64,000 bases of DNA from Phytophthora quininea. Its lineage: Eukaryota > Oomycota > Peronosporomycetes > Peronosporales > Peronosporaceae. The translations under genes were made by a program, and so were the position numbers. Each line of letters starts with the position of its first letter. Within the stretch, counting starts at the first letter, position 1. The stretch is from NCBI GenBank assembly GCA_011947345.1, contig JAAVTG010000579.1, positions 186,001 to 250,000 on the forward strand, read 5' to 3'. The notes under the pieces are model-generated. The model was not told the DNA's origin. It saw only the letters and a list, made by a program, of their open reading frames with translations, and did no database searches. Positions 11,841 to 22,965 of the stretch are shown in pieces.

Positions 11841-13865
11841 ATGGGCCGCCGTTTGGGTTCACAAGTCCCATCGTGGCGAGCGTCCTGCACTCCTCAATTC
11901 CCTCTGTCGAGCTCCATGCACGAGTCCAGCCACCCGCCGTCGCGGTTTCGAGCCTTCACGTCGGCCATCGGCCTCACGTCTCCGGCGTCTCAAGCGTCGT
12001 CGTCCGCCACACGCAGCGACCGCACCTTCAGCACGTCGTCGCAGCCTCCTCCTCCGCGGGCTAACTTCATGCTCTCGTTGCGGGTCCATTCGGCCTCCAA
12101 CTTGTCGGCTGTGACGCAAGGCTCCTACTGCAAACTCTATGTAGGAGAGACCCCAATCACTGGCGGCTTTGGCGACCGGAAATCGCTCGTCTCCATGCCC
12201 AAACCGCACGCCAGCAGGACCCCGCCAACACATCGGACCTTCCACACCAAAGTGCAGCTCAGTGCCCAGAAAAGTAGCCCCCAATGGAACGAGAAGTTCC
12301 ACGTCAACGTGTTTAACCCTCACAGTGAAGTCCTGACCATCCGAGTCAAGAACCAAGTGCTGCTCTACAGTCCGGCGGTGGGGGCCTGCGTGGTGCACCT
12401 GCGGCAACTGCAGCTAGGCGAGACGGTGGACAACTGGTTCCCGCTGTTTAAGAACGAGCGCCCGGCGGGACAGATCCGACTGCAACTGTGTCTGCAGGCC
12501 AACGCAGCAGCCACGACGCCAGTCAACAGATACTCGGGAGTTCGAGTGAGTGAAGAATCGATCCAGAGACTGACACAGGAGCAGGAGAACATGAGAAGGG
12601 TAGTCGAGGTGAAGCAGCAGCAGGAGTGGAAGAGACTCGAGGAGGAAGAACTGAAACGTGTCGGACTGCAAGGCCAAATGCTGCAAGAGCAGGATGTTAA
12701 AGTTGAGCCAGAGAAGGAGAAGGCGCCGGAGCCGCCGAGCTATTACGTTGACGATGATTCAGGCCAGGACGAAGTGCAGAACAAAGAGAATGCTACTACC
12801 ATTTCTACTACCAGTGATGCAGTGGACGACAAGGTGGCGTCAATGTTGATGAAGGAGCTGAGCGACCGGCAAGCTGCAAAGGAAGAGAATCAAGACGACT
12901 TGACGGGGCCAGTTGGCGGCAGTGCCTTTAGCAACAATACGTCCAACAACTCGGTCGATTCCTACGCTGATCGACGGAGGACTGGCTTTGGCACGATACG
13001 TTTTTCGTTTGAGGATCTCGCTGACGTTATCCAGAACGCACTACCGTCGTCGGATTCTTCCGAGTCGTCGTCTTCCGAGGAAGTGCGTCGACGTCGTAAA
13101 CCACGCCAGCACAGTAGAAAGTCCGATCGCCACAAGTCCCAGAGATATTCTCGCTCGGATTCAAGCTCTTACACTTCCACGGAAGATCGCCAAAGTGTTC
13201 CCAACGACGAAGTGCAAGTAGGAAGCCTGCAGCGGAAGGCGACGTACCCCTCAGAGCAGATTCACCAAAGCCCACCAGGAATTCCCCGACGGAACACGGA
13301 CGCTTCGCTCTCGCTGACATTCGCGTCAAGCTCCTCTCAGGAAGCGACGTCAAGCGAGGAAAGACATCATCACCGCCACCGCAAGATGAAGAAAAGTAAG
13401 TTCAGACATCATCGCTCCGATCGTAGACTCAAAAGTCGACGCTACTACGACAGCAGCGATTCGTCGTCGTCTTCTTCATCATCTCTCGTCGTCGGAAGAG
13501 GAGCGACTCATACGAAAACTCAAGCGCAGTAAGGCGAAGAAAATATCTCGAGCCAAAGCTCGATCCCACAAGTCAAGCAAAAGTCTGCGCATACCCGCGA
13601 CACGCTTTCCTTCCCGGACAGTACGTCAAGTATGGAATCTCCACGTCACCACGAAGTGCTACAGTTCAGTGACAGCATGCGTGCTAGCTCGAGGCTGCAC
13701 AAGTCCAGTCGAGTGTTTCAAACCAGCACGGCGTCGACGAGATACGTCGACGGTAGAGACGACAGCGAGGACTCGAATGGAGATCGCATCAATGGGGCAG
13801 AGACTCATGGACCAAATATGACCAAGCAAGGCGACGGAGCTCTAACAGGCTCGTTCTGCTTTTAA
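11841..13865 (+). CDS. C2-domain protein, tandem copy D
   Basis: Start chosen at the ATG at 11841; 11916 is a second candidate. C2 domain: FMLSLRVHSASNL, GSYCKLYVG, TFHTKVQL, PQWNEKFHVNV, VLTIRVKNQ, VGACVVHL, DNWFPLFKN and GQIRLQLCL. A coiled coil and Ser/Arg/His-rich tail follow, as in copy C. The raw frame stops at 13532, but SSEEERLIRKLKRSKAKK continues in another frame. From about 13615, TSSMESPRHHEVLQFSDS runs in the original frame to TAA at 13863-13865. One extra base near 13485 and one missing C near 13614 explain this and leave 675 codons. No calcium-ligand Asp is seen in loop 1. Confidence 0.68.
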
Positions 13866-14892
13866 AGATGAGCGACAAACTGTTGCCAAATGCGAAGTGA
13901 ACCTGCTAATGGACACTGCTTTGGATCAATAAGATGAGTCGGGTGGTACCCTGCAACAAGGCTTGCGGCATGGGATCATTTGGCGTGATAGCACCTCTGG
14001 TGGCGCGGTCGATGACAGCCATCCGTTTAACCGCAAACTGTATATGAAAAGCAACGACGCCGGCAATTGGAGAGATCTCAGCACTACGCCAACTGCAGAC
14101 CAACTCGCCACGTGCCCGTTTGGGCAAAGCGGTGAGCAGTCAGTCACAAGAATGGGAGCTGCTCCCGCAATTGGAGTTCAACTACAGTCTGACATAGCGA
14201 CCCTGAGATCGTCTCCACGGCCGCACTCATCAGCGACCAAGCGCGTCTCCATGCAAGCAGCAGTCACAAGACATTGCCGTCGAGGCATCGTCAGCGAAGT
14301 TCAGGAAGTGAAGGCTGTGTCTGCTGCAAGATGTTAATCGACGCTTAGTCTGATTGGCGAGGCGCACAAGGCGGTTGCTGTTCGAGGACTCGATTGGCTC
14401 GGGGCAAGCGTCCCGCATCACACCATCCGTCTTCAACGACACCGCGTCTGGTCTTGAGCCTCGGAGACGAGGACCAACTCGTCCAAACAGTGCAACCGAA
14501 GTCGACCGCTCTTGCTGCATCAGTCAGTGGCTGAAGTCACCATCGAGCCTGCACTTTTGCGAGTCGGTCGTCCCCGCCCCGCACTGAGATATCTTTACCC
14601 GTTAGCTGCTGATCGTTTATGTCGCTGGACTGGTGAACTCTCTGTGACGGTTCACAACCCCGGCGACGAAAGCATTTCCCCGTGATTGGCGCGAGGCGTG
14701 CGTCTTGCCCCTCAGCAGTACGCCGACTTGCCTTGCCCAGACCCCGAGCACTTCTTCCGATGGTGCCTCCACATTGGCGCGATGGGCAGTCGCCGATGGC
14801 TGGTTCACGGCGACGGTGACATCCTCGCCACCACGCCGGGAAGCGGAAACCCCATTTCCCAATTCACCTCCGAAGGCGGAAACAAGTCCAGC
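13866..14892 (+). other. spacer with unassigned open frames
   Basis: Two plus-strand open stretches (13963-14337 and 14354-14587) have Ser/Thr/Arg-rich composition and could be an eroded C2-like tail or chance. I see no domain in them. The part after about 14600 is the 5' flank of the transporter gene; the same frame stays open upstream of the chosen ATG but reads like non-coding sequence. Confidence 0.35.
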
Positions 14893-16574
14893 ATGGCGCA
14901 GCGCGAGTCGGAACTCCTCTCCACGCCGCGTCTCGACAAGAAGTTGCAAGTCGACGATGGCAACGGCTACGTCGAGGCCAAGTCGCCCAACCCGATGGAC
15001 AAGTTCGAAGAGGGCGCGCTGCGTGAAGGCCCCGCGCCCGATCCCAAAAGCAAGAACTACCTCGGCTTCCTGTTCCAGTACGCCGGCGCGGGCCTCATTT
15101 ATTCTGCACTTTATAGTCTTGTGTACCCGTTCCTGAACAACTACCTGCGCATGTCGGGTGTCGCCACCGCCTCGGCGTACGTCTTGATCGCGTTGCCGTG
15201 GTCGCTCAAGACCTTCTTCGGTATCATCACCGACTGCTACCCCATCTTCGGCTACCGTCGTCGCCCCTACATGGTGATCGGCTGGGTCGTGTGCTTCATC
15301 TGCAGTCTCGTCATGGCGGTGCTGCCCGAAGGCGACCCGTACTATCCCGACAATTCGTGGGCGTCGGTATCCGAGTCGGAACTCACTGCCGACCAAATCG
15401 CGCAGATCAACTACGACGCACCCAACAACGGCATCAAGTTCGTGCTGCTCATGATTGTCGCCAACCTCGGCATGGTGCTGTCGTTCACGGCCTGCGGTGG
15501 TACGCTGGTCGAGCTATCGCAGCGTGAGAGCGAGAAGAGGCGTGGCGACCTGCAGACGATGATCTGGGTGTACCGCGGCGTCGGTGGTGTGGTCGCCTCC
15601 GCTCTGTCTGGCTTCGGTCTCAACTCGGAGGACTACGGCGGCGACTTTGCCGGATCCATTCGTGTCGGCGGTATCATGGGCATCTGCGCCGCCACCTCAC
15701 TGATCACCGGTCTCGTGGCCTGGTACTGTATCGAAGAAGAGCGCGCCGAGCGCCGCTCCATGCGAGTAGAGATCGCCAAGCTGTACGACCTGATCCAATA
15801 CCGTGTGGTGTACCAGGTATTGGCCTACCAGTTCTTTGGCAACATGTTCTCGTACATCAGCGTGACAGCTTCGACGCCTCTCCAGAGCGTCTGGCTGACC
15901 ATTACCCCCATCAACAGCAGCGTGGCGACCATCATCTCGGGCTTGATCTCGGTGGGCTCGCTGCTCGTGGTCCGCCAGTGGGGTCTCAACTGGAACTGGC
16001 GCTGGATGATCGTGGTCGCGCAGCTCGCTGTTGTGTTTGTGGACTGCTTCCCTACCTTCTTCACCATTTGGGACGTCTACCGCAGCCAGTGGTTCTGGCT
16101 CGGTGTCCCGCTGTTGGAGCAGGTGCCGACCAACATCGGCTTCATCGTATCGACCTACTGCATGGTGGAGATCATGGAGGAAGGCAACGAGGCCGCCTTC
16201 TACGGCCTGGTGGTGGCCGTGTCCAGCTTGGCGTCCCCGTTCGCGACGGTCATCACCAAAAACATCGACGCCAATTTCGACATCGCCACGGCCGACCTGC
16301 AGCGCGACGACACCGAAGTGCGCAAGCAGGTGACGTACGCGTACCTGTGCTCGTACGCCTGCAAGATCTTCTCGACCGTATTTGTGCTGCTCATTCCGCG
16401 CCAAAAGGCCGAGACCCAGGAGATGCGTCGCAAGGAGGCAAGAGCAAGGTCGTGGGCATCATCGCCGTCATTATCATCGCCTACACGTACGTCTGGACCA
16501 TCCTCACCAACATCATGTCCATCTTCCCGTCCACCTCGTGCTACACGATCGCTGGCGGCGACGGCTGCTCGTAA
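14893..16574 (+). CDS. folate-biopterin transporter family (MFS) protein
   Basis: A polytopic membrane protein of about 560 residues with roughly 12 hydrophobic segments. The cytosolic N-tail (MAQRESELLSTPRLDKK) is followed by LGFLFQYAGAGLIYSALYSL, IALPWSLKTFFGIITDCYPI and GYRRRPYMVIGW. This is the conserved loop 2-3 region of the BT1/folate-biopterin transporter family, a family greatly expanded in oomycetes. These carriers move pteridines, folates or related solutes across membranes; the substrate here is unknown. The ATG at 14893 is preferred over upstream in-frame ATGs because the sequence before it looks non-coding. The frame slips in the GG at 16437-16438 (RRKEGKSKVVGIIAV is restored with one G), giving 561 codons and the last membrane helix. 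Confidence 0.85.
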
Positions 16575-17542
16575 ACCCCGAATAGTATCGATGTCAGCGG
16601 CCTTCGACGAGCTTGGAATCCCCCGCCTGCATCTCCATCGTATCGTTAATACACAACATTCTTGCTGGAAATCAGGTTGTCTTGATCACCACCACTTCCG
16701 TAGACCAGGGATCTTCTTCGCAGGACCACGAAAGCTTGTTCCATTCGAGCCGAGCGTGGCGTTCGAGGATCGCGGTTGAAGAATCAACGCGAGCTTCCTT
16801 GGCGGCCGGAGGAGATGATCATGGGGGTCCAAGAGCAAAGAGATTGTTGTTGTGGCTTCATCCGATCTTTAACAATGATCTTCTTGAGCTGCTTCTCCTG
16901 AAGATGAGGCTTTGCTTTCCTGGTCCGATCAGTTGTTGACAATTTTCCGCTTCCTGAAAGCATGCTGGCCGGACAAACGATCGAAAAATATCTCCATGGA
17001 TAGTGTAGTGTATAATCATCTCGCTGCTCGGCTCCAACGGACAATTCGCCTTCATCTCCAGGACTTCTTCGCCCCTGCGAGACTCACACATTAGCTCGGA
17101 TTAATTTCCCCGTCCACCACCACCGCCGACCAAGCGGTGGTGGTTTTCGTAGACTTGAAGACCGCGGAGCCGTCGACACCGCGAACATGGCGCAGCTTTG
17201 TGGTCCGGTCCTTGCTCGTGTTTTGCTGTTGTGCGAGTACAGGTGGTGCAGCCCACAATGCACCGACCGGCACCAGCTGTCGGCTGCTCGTCCATGCGGA
17301 CGGCAAACTGCGACTCTGTATGCAGCCACCGCTCGTGGCCGCGACACCGCCCTGGTGCTTGCAGACGGTTTCTCGCCTTTGCAGGCTCGTAGTCGAGCCG
17401 CACCCCTTTGGATAAGACAGGCAGCGACCGCCTCTTTTGTAGTCGTTTCGCCCCCGCCCCACACAAACCAAAGTGCGCCGGACACCAGGTCAGCAGACTT
17501 CCATCGCCTCCGCAGAGCAACAACGTTCAGATAGATAGCCCC
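16575..17542 (+). other. non-coding spacer
   Basis: Almost 1 kb between the transporter and the glycoprotein gene, with only overlapping short frames on both strands and no domain. It contains one strong hairpin (17117-17143), listed separately. Confidence 0.45.
17117..17143. other. perfect 10-bp inverted repeat (hairpin)
   Basis: CCACCACCGC at 17117-17126 is exactly complementary to GCGGTGGTGG at 17134-17143, with a 7-base loop; an A-T pair extends the stem to 11 bp. It lies about 400 bp upstream of the glycoprotein start. The role is unknown. Confidence 0.55.
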
Positions 17543-18531
17543 ATGACTCGATCGGTGGTGGTGCTAGTACTGGCGACGGTCCTCGCGATCGTCGTCGACA
17601 CGGCGTCGGCCCACTTCGAGGCGCTCGCCGCCAGCTCCACGGCCGAGTGCTGCAACACGTGCATCGGCAAGACCTCCAGCACCGTGTACAACTACGACCC
17701 GGTCATCTACGCGCAGTGCTCTAACGTCACGGGCGGCATCTGCTGCTTCGACTGCGGGAGCCTGGGCGACCCGCAGTACGGCGCTACGATCTCGTACGCG
17801 TCCGACGGCACTACGGCCGTGGTCAAGGCTGGCACGTACATCTCATTCACGTGGAGCGACGTGGTCAACGTCACGTACATCTCGCTCAAGAGCGGCCAGA
17901 AGAAGACCAAGACCCCCACCGTCTCGGACGCGGAGGCCACCATCAAATCCAGCACCTTCCTCATCTGCGCCAGCTCGGTCGGAACCATCTACTTCCGCGG
18001 CTGGGGCTCCGACACTTGTCGCGAGGCCTCCCAGGAGTACTCGGTGACCGTCGAAGCCGGCGACTCGTCGAAAACCACGTGCGACGCGAGCGACGTAGTC
18101 GTAACCGGGGGCTCGTCGGGCTCCAGCTCGATCGCGCAGGACGAGACGGTCAAGACTGCAACGACCAGAGAGCGAGCGTCCAGACCGTGGACGGCGTGCA
18201 GACCTGCGTGTGCGTGTCGGACTGGACCAACCCGCCTGAGTGCAACCAGTGGCCGGTGTGGAAGTGGCTCGTCACCGTCGGTGGTGGCGTGGCCGCGCTC
18301 TTCTCCATCATCATCTCGGTGCGCGCATTCATGCAGGGCCGCAAGAGGAAGGAAGAGGAGGCCCAGGAGAACTTGGCGCCGATGGGAGTCAAGAGCGACG
18401 TCGAGACGTTGTCGGTGACGCCCGACCGGAACTACCAGGGCCAGACGATGGCGCCGTACAAGTACGACCCCGAGGCCGACCGCACGCCCGGAGGCACCCG
18501 GAAGCCGGACGAGCGCGAGTTCACGCTCTGA
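17543..18531 (+). CDS. type I membrane glycoprotein, Cys-rich ectodomain
   Basis: The ATG at 17543 starts a clear signal peptide (RSVVVLVLATVLAIVV, cleavage probably after ASA). The ectodomain (about residues 25-250) has paired cysteines (ECCNTC, GGICCFDC) and N-glycosylation sequons (NVT twice). A C-terminal Cys cluster (CVCVSDWTNPPEC) precedes one transmembrane helix (WLVTVGGGVAALFSIIISV), then a basic stop-transfer (GRKRKEEE) and a cytosolic tail. One G is missing near 18148: adding it reads TGQDCNDQRASVQT and gives 330 codons. I do not know the family; a surface receptor or adhesin-like protein is inferred from topology only. Confidence 0.7.
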
Positions 18532-18860
18532 GTAAAGTGGCAGTCGATTCAGATAACGTTATTGCGGAGTCAGACCCCTCGGCGCCAAACTAGTTCGCGT
18601 CCTCCTCTCTCCGACGCTTCCAGACTGTCGATCAACTACTATGATGCGAAACTCAGGCAGGAAACGATGAAATTACCATGTGCAATATACCTCCAAGCAG
18701 TTCTTTTGTCGATGGACGTTGCATTCAAAAATGCAAATCACATTTGTCGTAGCTTGGCAAAGATTAGCAAACGTGAAGAGCGACGATGAGCAGCCGCCTC
18801 GAAAGGATAAAGACATAGCAATTATGACATTGAAACACGCTACGATCTTTCCATGACGAC
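18532..18860. other. intergenic spacer between converging genes
   Basis: The glycoprotein gene (plus) and the mucin-like gene (minus) end towards each other here. Only terminator sequence is expected, and no gene is supported. Confidence 0.5.
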
Positions 18861-19765
18861 TTAGAACAGCGCGTAGGCGATGACAGTCGCCATGGCCATC
18901 GTGGCACTAGCAGGAAGCACCACGCTGGCAGCAGACGGTCTCAACGAAGTGTGCGACCCCGACGAGTCCGAGACTTGCGATGAGGCCGATGCACTCGAGT
19001 CGCCAACGCTTGACTCGCCGACGTGCGCCGACGTTGACGACCCCGACGACGATCCTGCCAGAGTACTGCTGGAAGCTGCCGACGCCGAATCGTCGGACAG
19101 AGACGAATCCGATGCTGTTGAGTTCCCTGAACGACGAGTTCCATTAGTTGAAGAAGCTGCAGTTGCTGCTGAGCCGGTGGAGTGAGAGGTGATGGCTCTC
19201 CCGCTTGTTGACGACGCCGCAGTCGAAGAAACTCCACCAGTTATAGTGGTCGACGTTGGTGCGGTTGTCGTCGACGATGCGGTGGTCGCCCCTGTGGTGG
19301 TGGTCGTCGAGGTTTTGGCGGTCGACCCCGGTGCAGTTGTTGCCGAGGGCGATCCAGGCGACGTTGTTTTCGAAGTTGTAGCTGTCGGTCCCGACGTCGG
19401 CGTCGCATTTGACCCTGTGGTCTTTGTTGAACTCGGGCAGACCATCGTTTCGCCGCTGCACATCGAGCCGCCAGCGCAGTCGTTTATCGGGTACACGCAG
19501 CTCATGGAGCACAGCTCTCCCAATTGCGATGTATCGGTCGTGCACGTGCAGCTCTGTCCGCACTCTGACATGCTTGTCCCGTCACCGACGCGGTTGCAAA
19601 GAGTGTTGCAGTCTCCGGACGGAGATGCGCCACTTACCGCAGAGCAAACACGACGAGCGCAGTTGCCCTGCGAAGACTGGAGCAGACGCCCACTTGAGCC
19701 TTAACGGAGACCGAAGTCGAAGCCAACGCCAGCAGGCTCAGAAGCACGGGAACAGCGCGAACCAT
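18861..19765 (-). CDS. secreted Cys-rich, mucin-like protein, probably GPI-anchored
   Basis: The start codon at 19763-19765 opens a signal peptide (MVRAVPVLLSLLALASTSVS). A Cys-rich module of about 70 residues follows (NCARRVC, DCNTLC, ECGQSCTC, ELCSMSC, DCAGGSMC). About 170 residues dominated by Thr, Ser and Ala come next (TTTTTTGATTAS), with several N-glycosylation sites, as expected for an O-glycosylated stalk. The C-terminus is hydrophobic (VVLPASATMAMATVIAYALF) with small residues before it, a typical GPI signal. The frame requires one extra C at the GG on the plus strand at 19679-19680, which yields 302 codons. Probably cell-wall or plasma-membrane anchored; the Cys module is not one I can name. 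Confidence 0.65.
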
Positions 19766-20900
19766 CGTTGCCGAGTGTGGAGACGTTGGTCTGTTGGCAG
19801 GCGGGTGTCAACTCCAGTAGGAATTGGAAAGTGAGCGATTAACGGAGTTGAGGCGTCCAGGATCTGGTGGTGCGGACTGCCCGCCTCGACATCTTGGTCG
19901 CGATCCACGTGTCCTTCAGCTTATACCTGAGCTCTAATATATCAAAGCTCGTGTCCGTTCTCAATATTCCTTCTTCCCAGCGATAACTATACCGCAAGAC
20001 GTCACGATGGAGTTAGCAGCTGCCCTGGCTTCTATACACTCGGGAGATCTAGCGCCTTTCATGGTGATTGGTGAGCTGTAGTGTGTCGACACGTACGTGG
20101 CAACGGTGATTGTGTGCCTGGTCATATCGACGAAGAAAGCTGTTGCTAGACTCCCGCGAAATTATTCGGTTTGCACTGCTGGTAACGACGGTTGCGATAA
20201 CTCATACCCCGCGTCAACCGATTCGGAGATCGCCTCGATCACACTCGGAGATGTATGGTACAATCTTTTAGTATCCGATAAACTTACAGCATTTTTATGA
20301 AAATAGCGCATTTGTTTTGAGGATGGTCTCGAACTGTTCTCGAACGGACGCTCAAGTCAACGTTGGCTGCTGTCACGCACGTCTGCATTGTCTTCGCGAA
20401 CTGAATGGCGGCGTAGCTTACACCGTATGTGGTTTTCCGATTCCAGTCTACAAGACTCACTACTCACTGTGGTTCATTGTCGACCGACCGGGCGCCAAGT
20501 TCGACAAGACGTTTGTCCAACTGCTCGCGCTGATGCTCACCAGGATGCCCGCAAGCATCGACACCAACCGTTTTCATCCGACTTGGCTCTGGAAACTCAA
20601 CCAAAGCATGCTTTTCCTTAGTAACCTGTATCTACCTGAGCAAGTAGCCAGACTCTTGAATCGAAAAAGAGCTTCCAGACAGCATCTTGAATTCCGTCGC
20701 AGTTCAGTTCCTTCCCCATCCCAACCGGTGGTCTGGAAGCCTAAAGTTTGCCGCTCCACCTCTGCTCGGTCGTACTTATCCGAGTCTCGCTATATTTCGG
20801 CTGAAAACAGCGACACTTCGTGCTATCCTCCCGACCAAGAAAGACTTGGCGAAGTTGAAACCTCATTCCGAGATTCACCCTTTTTTCTGTTTGGACCGAA
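19766..20900. other. intergenic region, divergent promoters
   Basis: This separates the mucin-like gene (minus) from the sirtuin gene (plus). The plus frame 20317-21126 is open but has no domain and overlaps the sirtuin start in another frame. I treat it as non-coding. Confidence 0.4.
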
Positions 20901-22732
20901 ATGTCGTGGCCGGACCGCCCCACTCGCAAAGCCAAACGCACGGACGTGGACTACGCCGTGCTCGGGTCGGGCCAGCAGATCCCCGAGTACTCGACCGAGG
21001 AGGAGGACCCGTCCGACTCGGAGGACGAAAGTTACGGCTCGCAGAAGAAAAAGAAGCGCAAAAGAGCGACCGCGGGACGTGCTTTATCTGCCAGAAGTGG
21101 TCTCGCAGCACCATGCTGCAATGTGACAGCTGCTCCCGACTGTAGGTTGACTACAAATTTCTTAACGATCTCTCTCCATTAGGGTCGCTAATCAACTTAT
21201 TATACTTTTTCTTCTTCTTAATCCTATGTCTAACAGGTATCATGCAGCTTGTGGGAGGCCATTCCAGTCAGCCTCGATCCTAGGAAACACCAGTTGCTAC
21301 GAATGTCTGCAGGAAGCCAAGGTGGACTCGATGAGTTCGTTGCCTCGTAAGAGACTCGACTCCATCGCCGACTTTGTCAAAGTGCTCAAGAAAGCCAAGA
21401 AAATCATCGTCATTGCTGGTGCCGGTATCAGTGTGTCTTGTGGGATCCCAGACTTCCGATCCAAGGACGGAATCTACGCCATGGCTCGCAAAATGGACGT
21501 GGTGCTGCCCGAGCCAGAGTGTCTTTTCCAAATTGAATATTTCCGAGACGACCCGGCCCCTTTCTTCGAGGTGGTGCGCAATGCCTTCGCGCACTCGCCG
21601 TTACCATCGGCTACCCACCGCTTTTTACGGTTGCTGCAGGATAAGAAAAAGCTCTTGCGCGTATACACGCAAAATATTGACGGACTGGAGGAGGCTGCGG
21701 GGTGACCAAGTGCATTCCTTGCCACGGAAGTTTCGCCTGGTCGACGTGCATGAGATGCAAGAAGCGCGTGTCGACAAACGAGCTGATGCCGGTGATTCAA
21801 GCGGGGTGATCCCGACGTGTTCAGAGCCAAACTGCCGTGGCGTTCTCAAACCGGAGATCACATTTTTGGCGAGATTTTGGCGGATAAAGTGAGCACGACG
21901 ATCACCAAAGACCGACTGCGTGCCGATCTGCTTCTTGTTATTGGGACGTCACTTAAAGTAGCGCCAGTCATGGAAATTCCGGGGTATTTGCCCTCGCATA
22001 TCCGCAAGTGGTGATCAACAAGACGGCGCTGAAAAAGAAGAAACTCAAGTCGAAGCAGATTTCAACAGCCGGAACGATGCGCAAAATGAGCGATGCCAAC
22101 AGTGAAAAACCAAGGACGACGAAGAAGACTTTGATTTGTCACTGCTAGGAGACTGCGACGACATCGTGCGGTATGTTTGTGATAAAGCTGGCTGGGAGCT
22201 GCCAGCGAGGCAAAAGAAGACCGAGAAAGCAAGCAAGATCGCCTCCCCGACCAAATCATTTCTCATTTCGAAACTACTGGGAAGCACGTTATTTGTTTTG
22301 GAGAATGCCAGTGCAAGAACAAACTCGCCAAAGGTATGAACGATGAAGAGGATGATGACGAAGAGGAGGAAGAGGATGAGGAAAAGGAACACGAAGAGTT
22401 GGGGGAAGAGATCGTTTGGTAAGATCACTGCCAATATTCCTCTACGTTCAAGGGAGATTATTTAACGCGCTCGTTGTTTCCTTCGTGATTGCAGCAATCG
22501 GTGTGAGCAACGAATCGATACCGATGCACAAGCTGGCTCGGGCTTCAAGACGGTTCACTATCGGTGCAAGTAAGTTCCGCTCCTGGAAGTTTTTTTTTTC
22601 AAAGGTATTTTCTTATACTGATCTGTAAATCATCGCAGTGACTGCTTTGACTATGACCTCTGTGGAGATTGCTATCCGAAGAGGAAGTACAAGCACAAGA
22701 ACGGCAAACACCGCTTCACTCAGTGCTTATAG
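20901..22732 (+). CDS. PHD-Sir2-ZZ NAD-dependent deacylase
   Basis: Four exons (introns 21142-21236, 22419-22494, 22570-22638). N-terminus: basic/acidic, then a PHD-like zinc finger (CFICQKWSRSTMLQCDSC with CYEC after the first intron). Sirtuin core: GAGISVSCGIPDFRS, TQNIDGLE, catalytic His in PCHGSF, zinc-binding CMRCKK and CSEPNC, and IGTSLKVAP. A second Cys cluster (CFGECQC), an acidic run and a ZZ zinc finger at the end (CNRCEQRI, CNDCFDYDLCGDC, HKNGKHRF) follow. Predicted to deacetylate histones or nuclear proteins using NAD. Seven single-base deletions break the frame (near 21074, 21699, 21803, 21863, 22002, 22105 and 22226), all in homopolymers. Restoring them gives 533 codons and intact motifs. 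Confidence 0.82.
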
Positions 22733-22965
22733 AGAATTGTTATGAAATCGTGCTGACGAGGCACAGGAGCTGCATCGGGAATGGAATAATTCACGTGTAT
22801 GTGCACAAACAAGATGATTTTGGGAATGATTGGATCACTACTCAGCTTGCATCTGCAAAGGAACTTCGAGCGAAGTGCTTAGCGTGTCTGAAGAACAAAA
22901 CATCATGGCAAGATGCACAACATGAATTTAATCCTTTATAATACAGCCTACCTGCTGCTGCTACC

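Noticed and set aside
21699..21806. Programmed ribosomal frameshifting in the sirtuin.
   Set aside because: Seven shifts in one gene, all at different homopolymers and all in one direction, fit base-calling loss far better than recoding.
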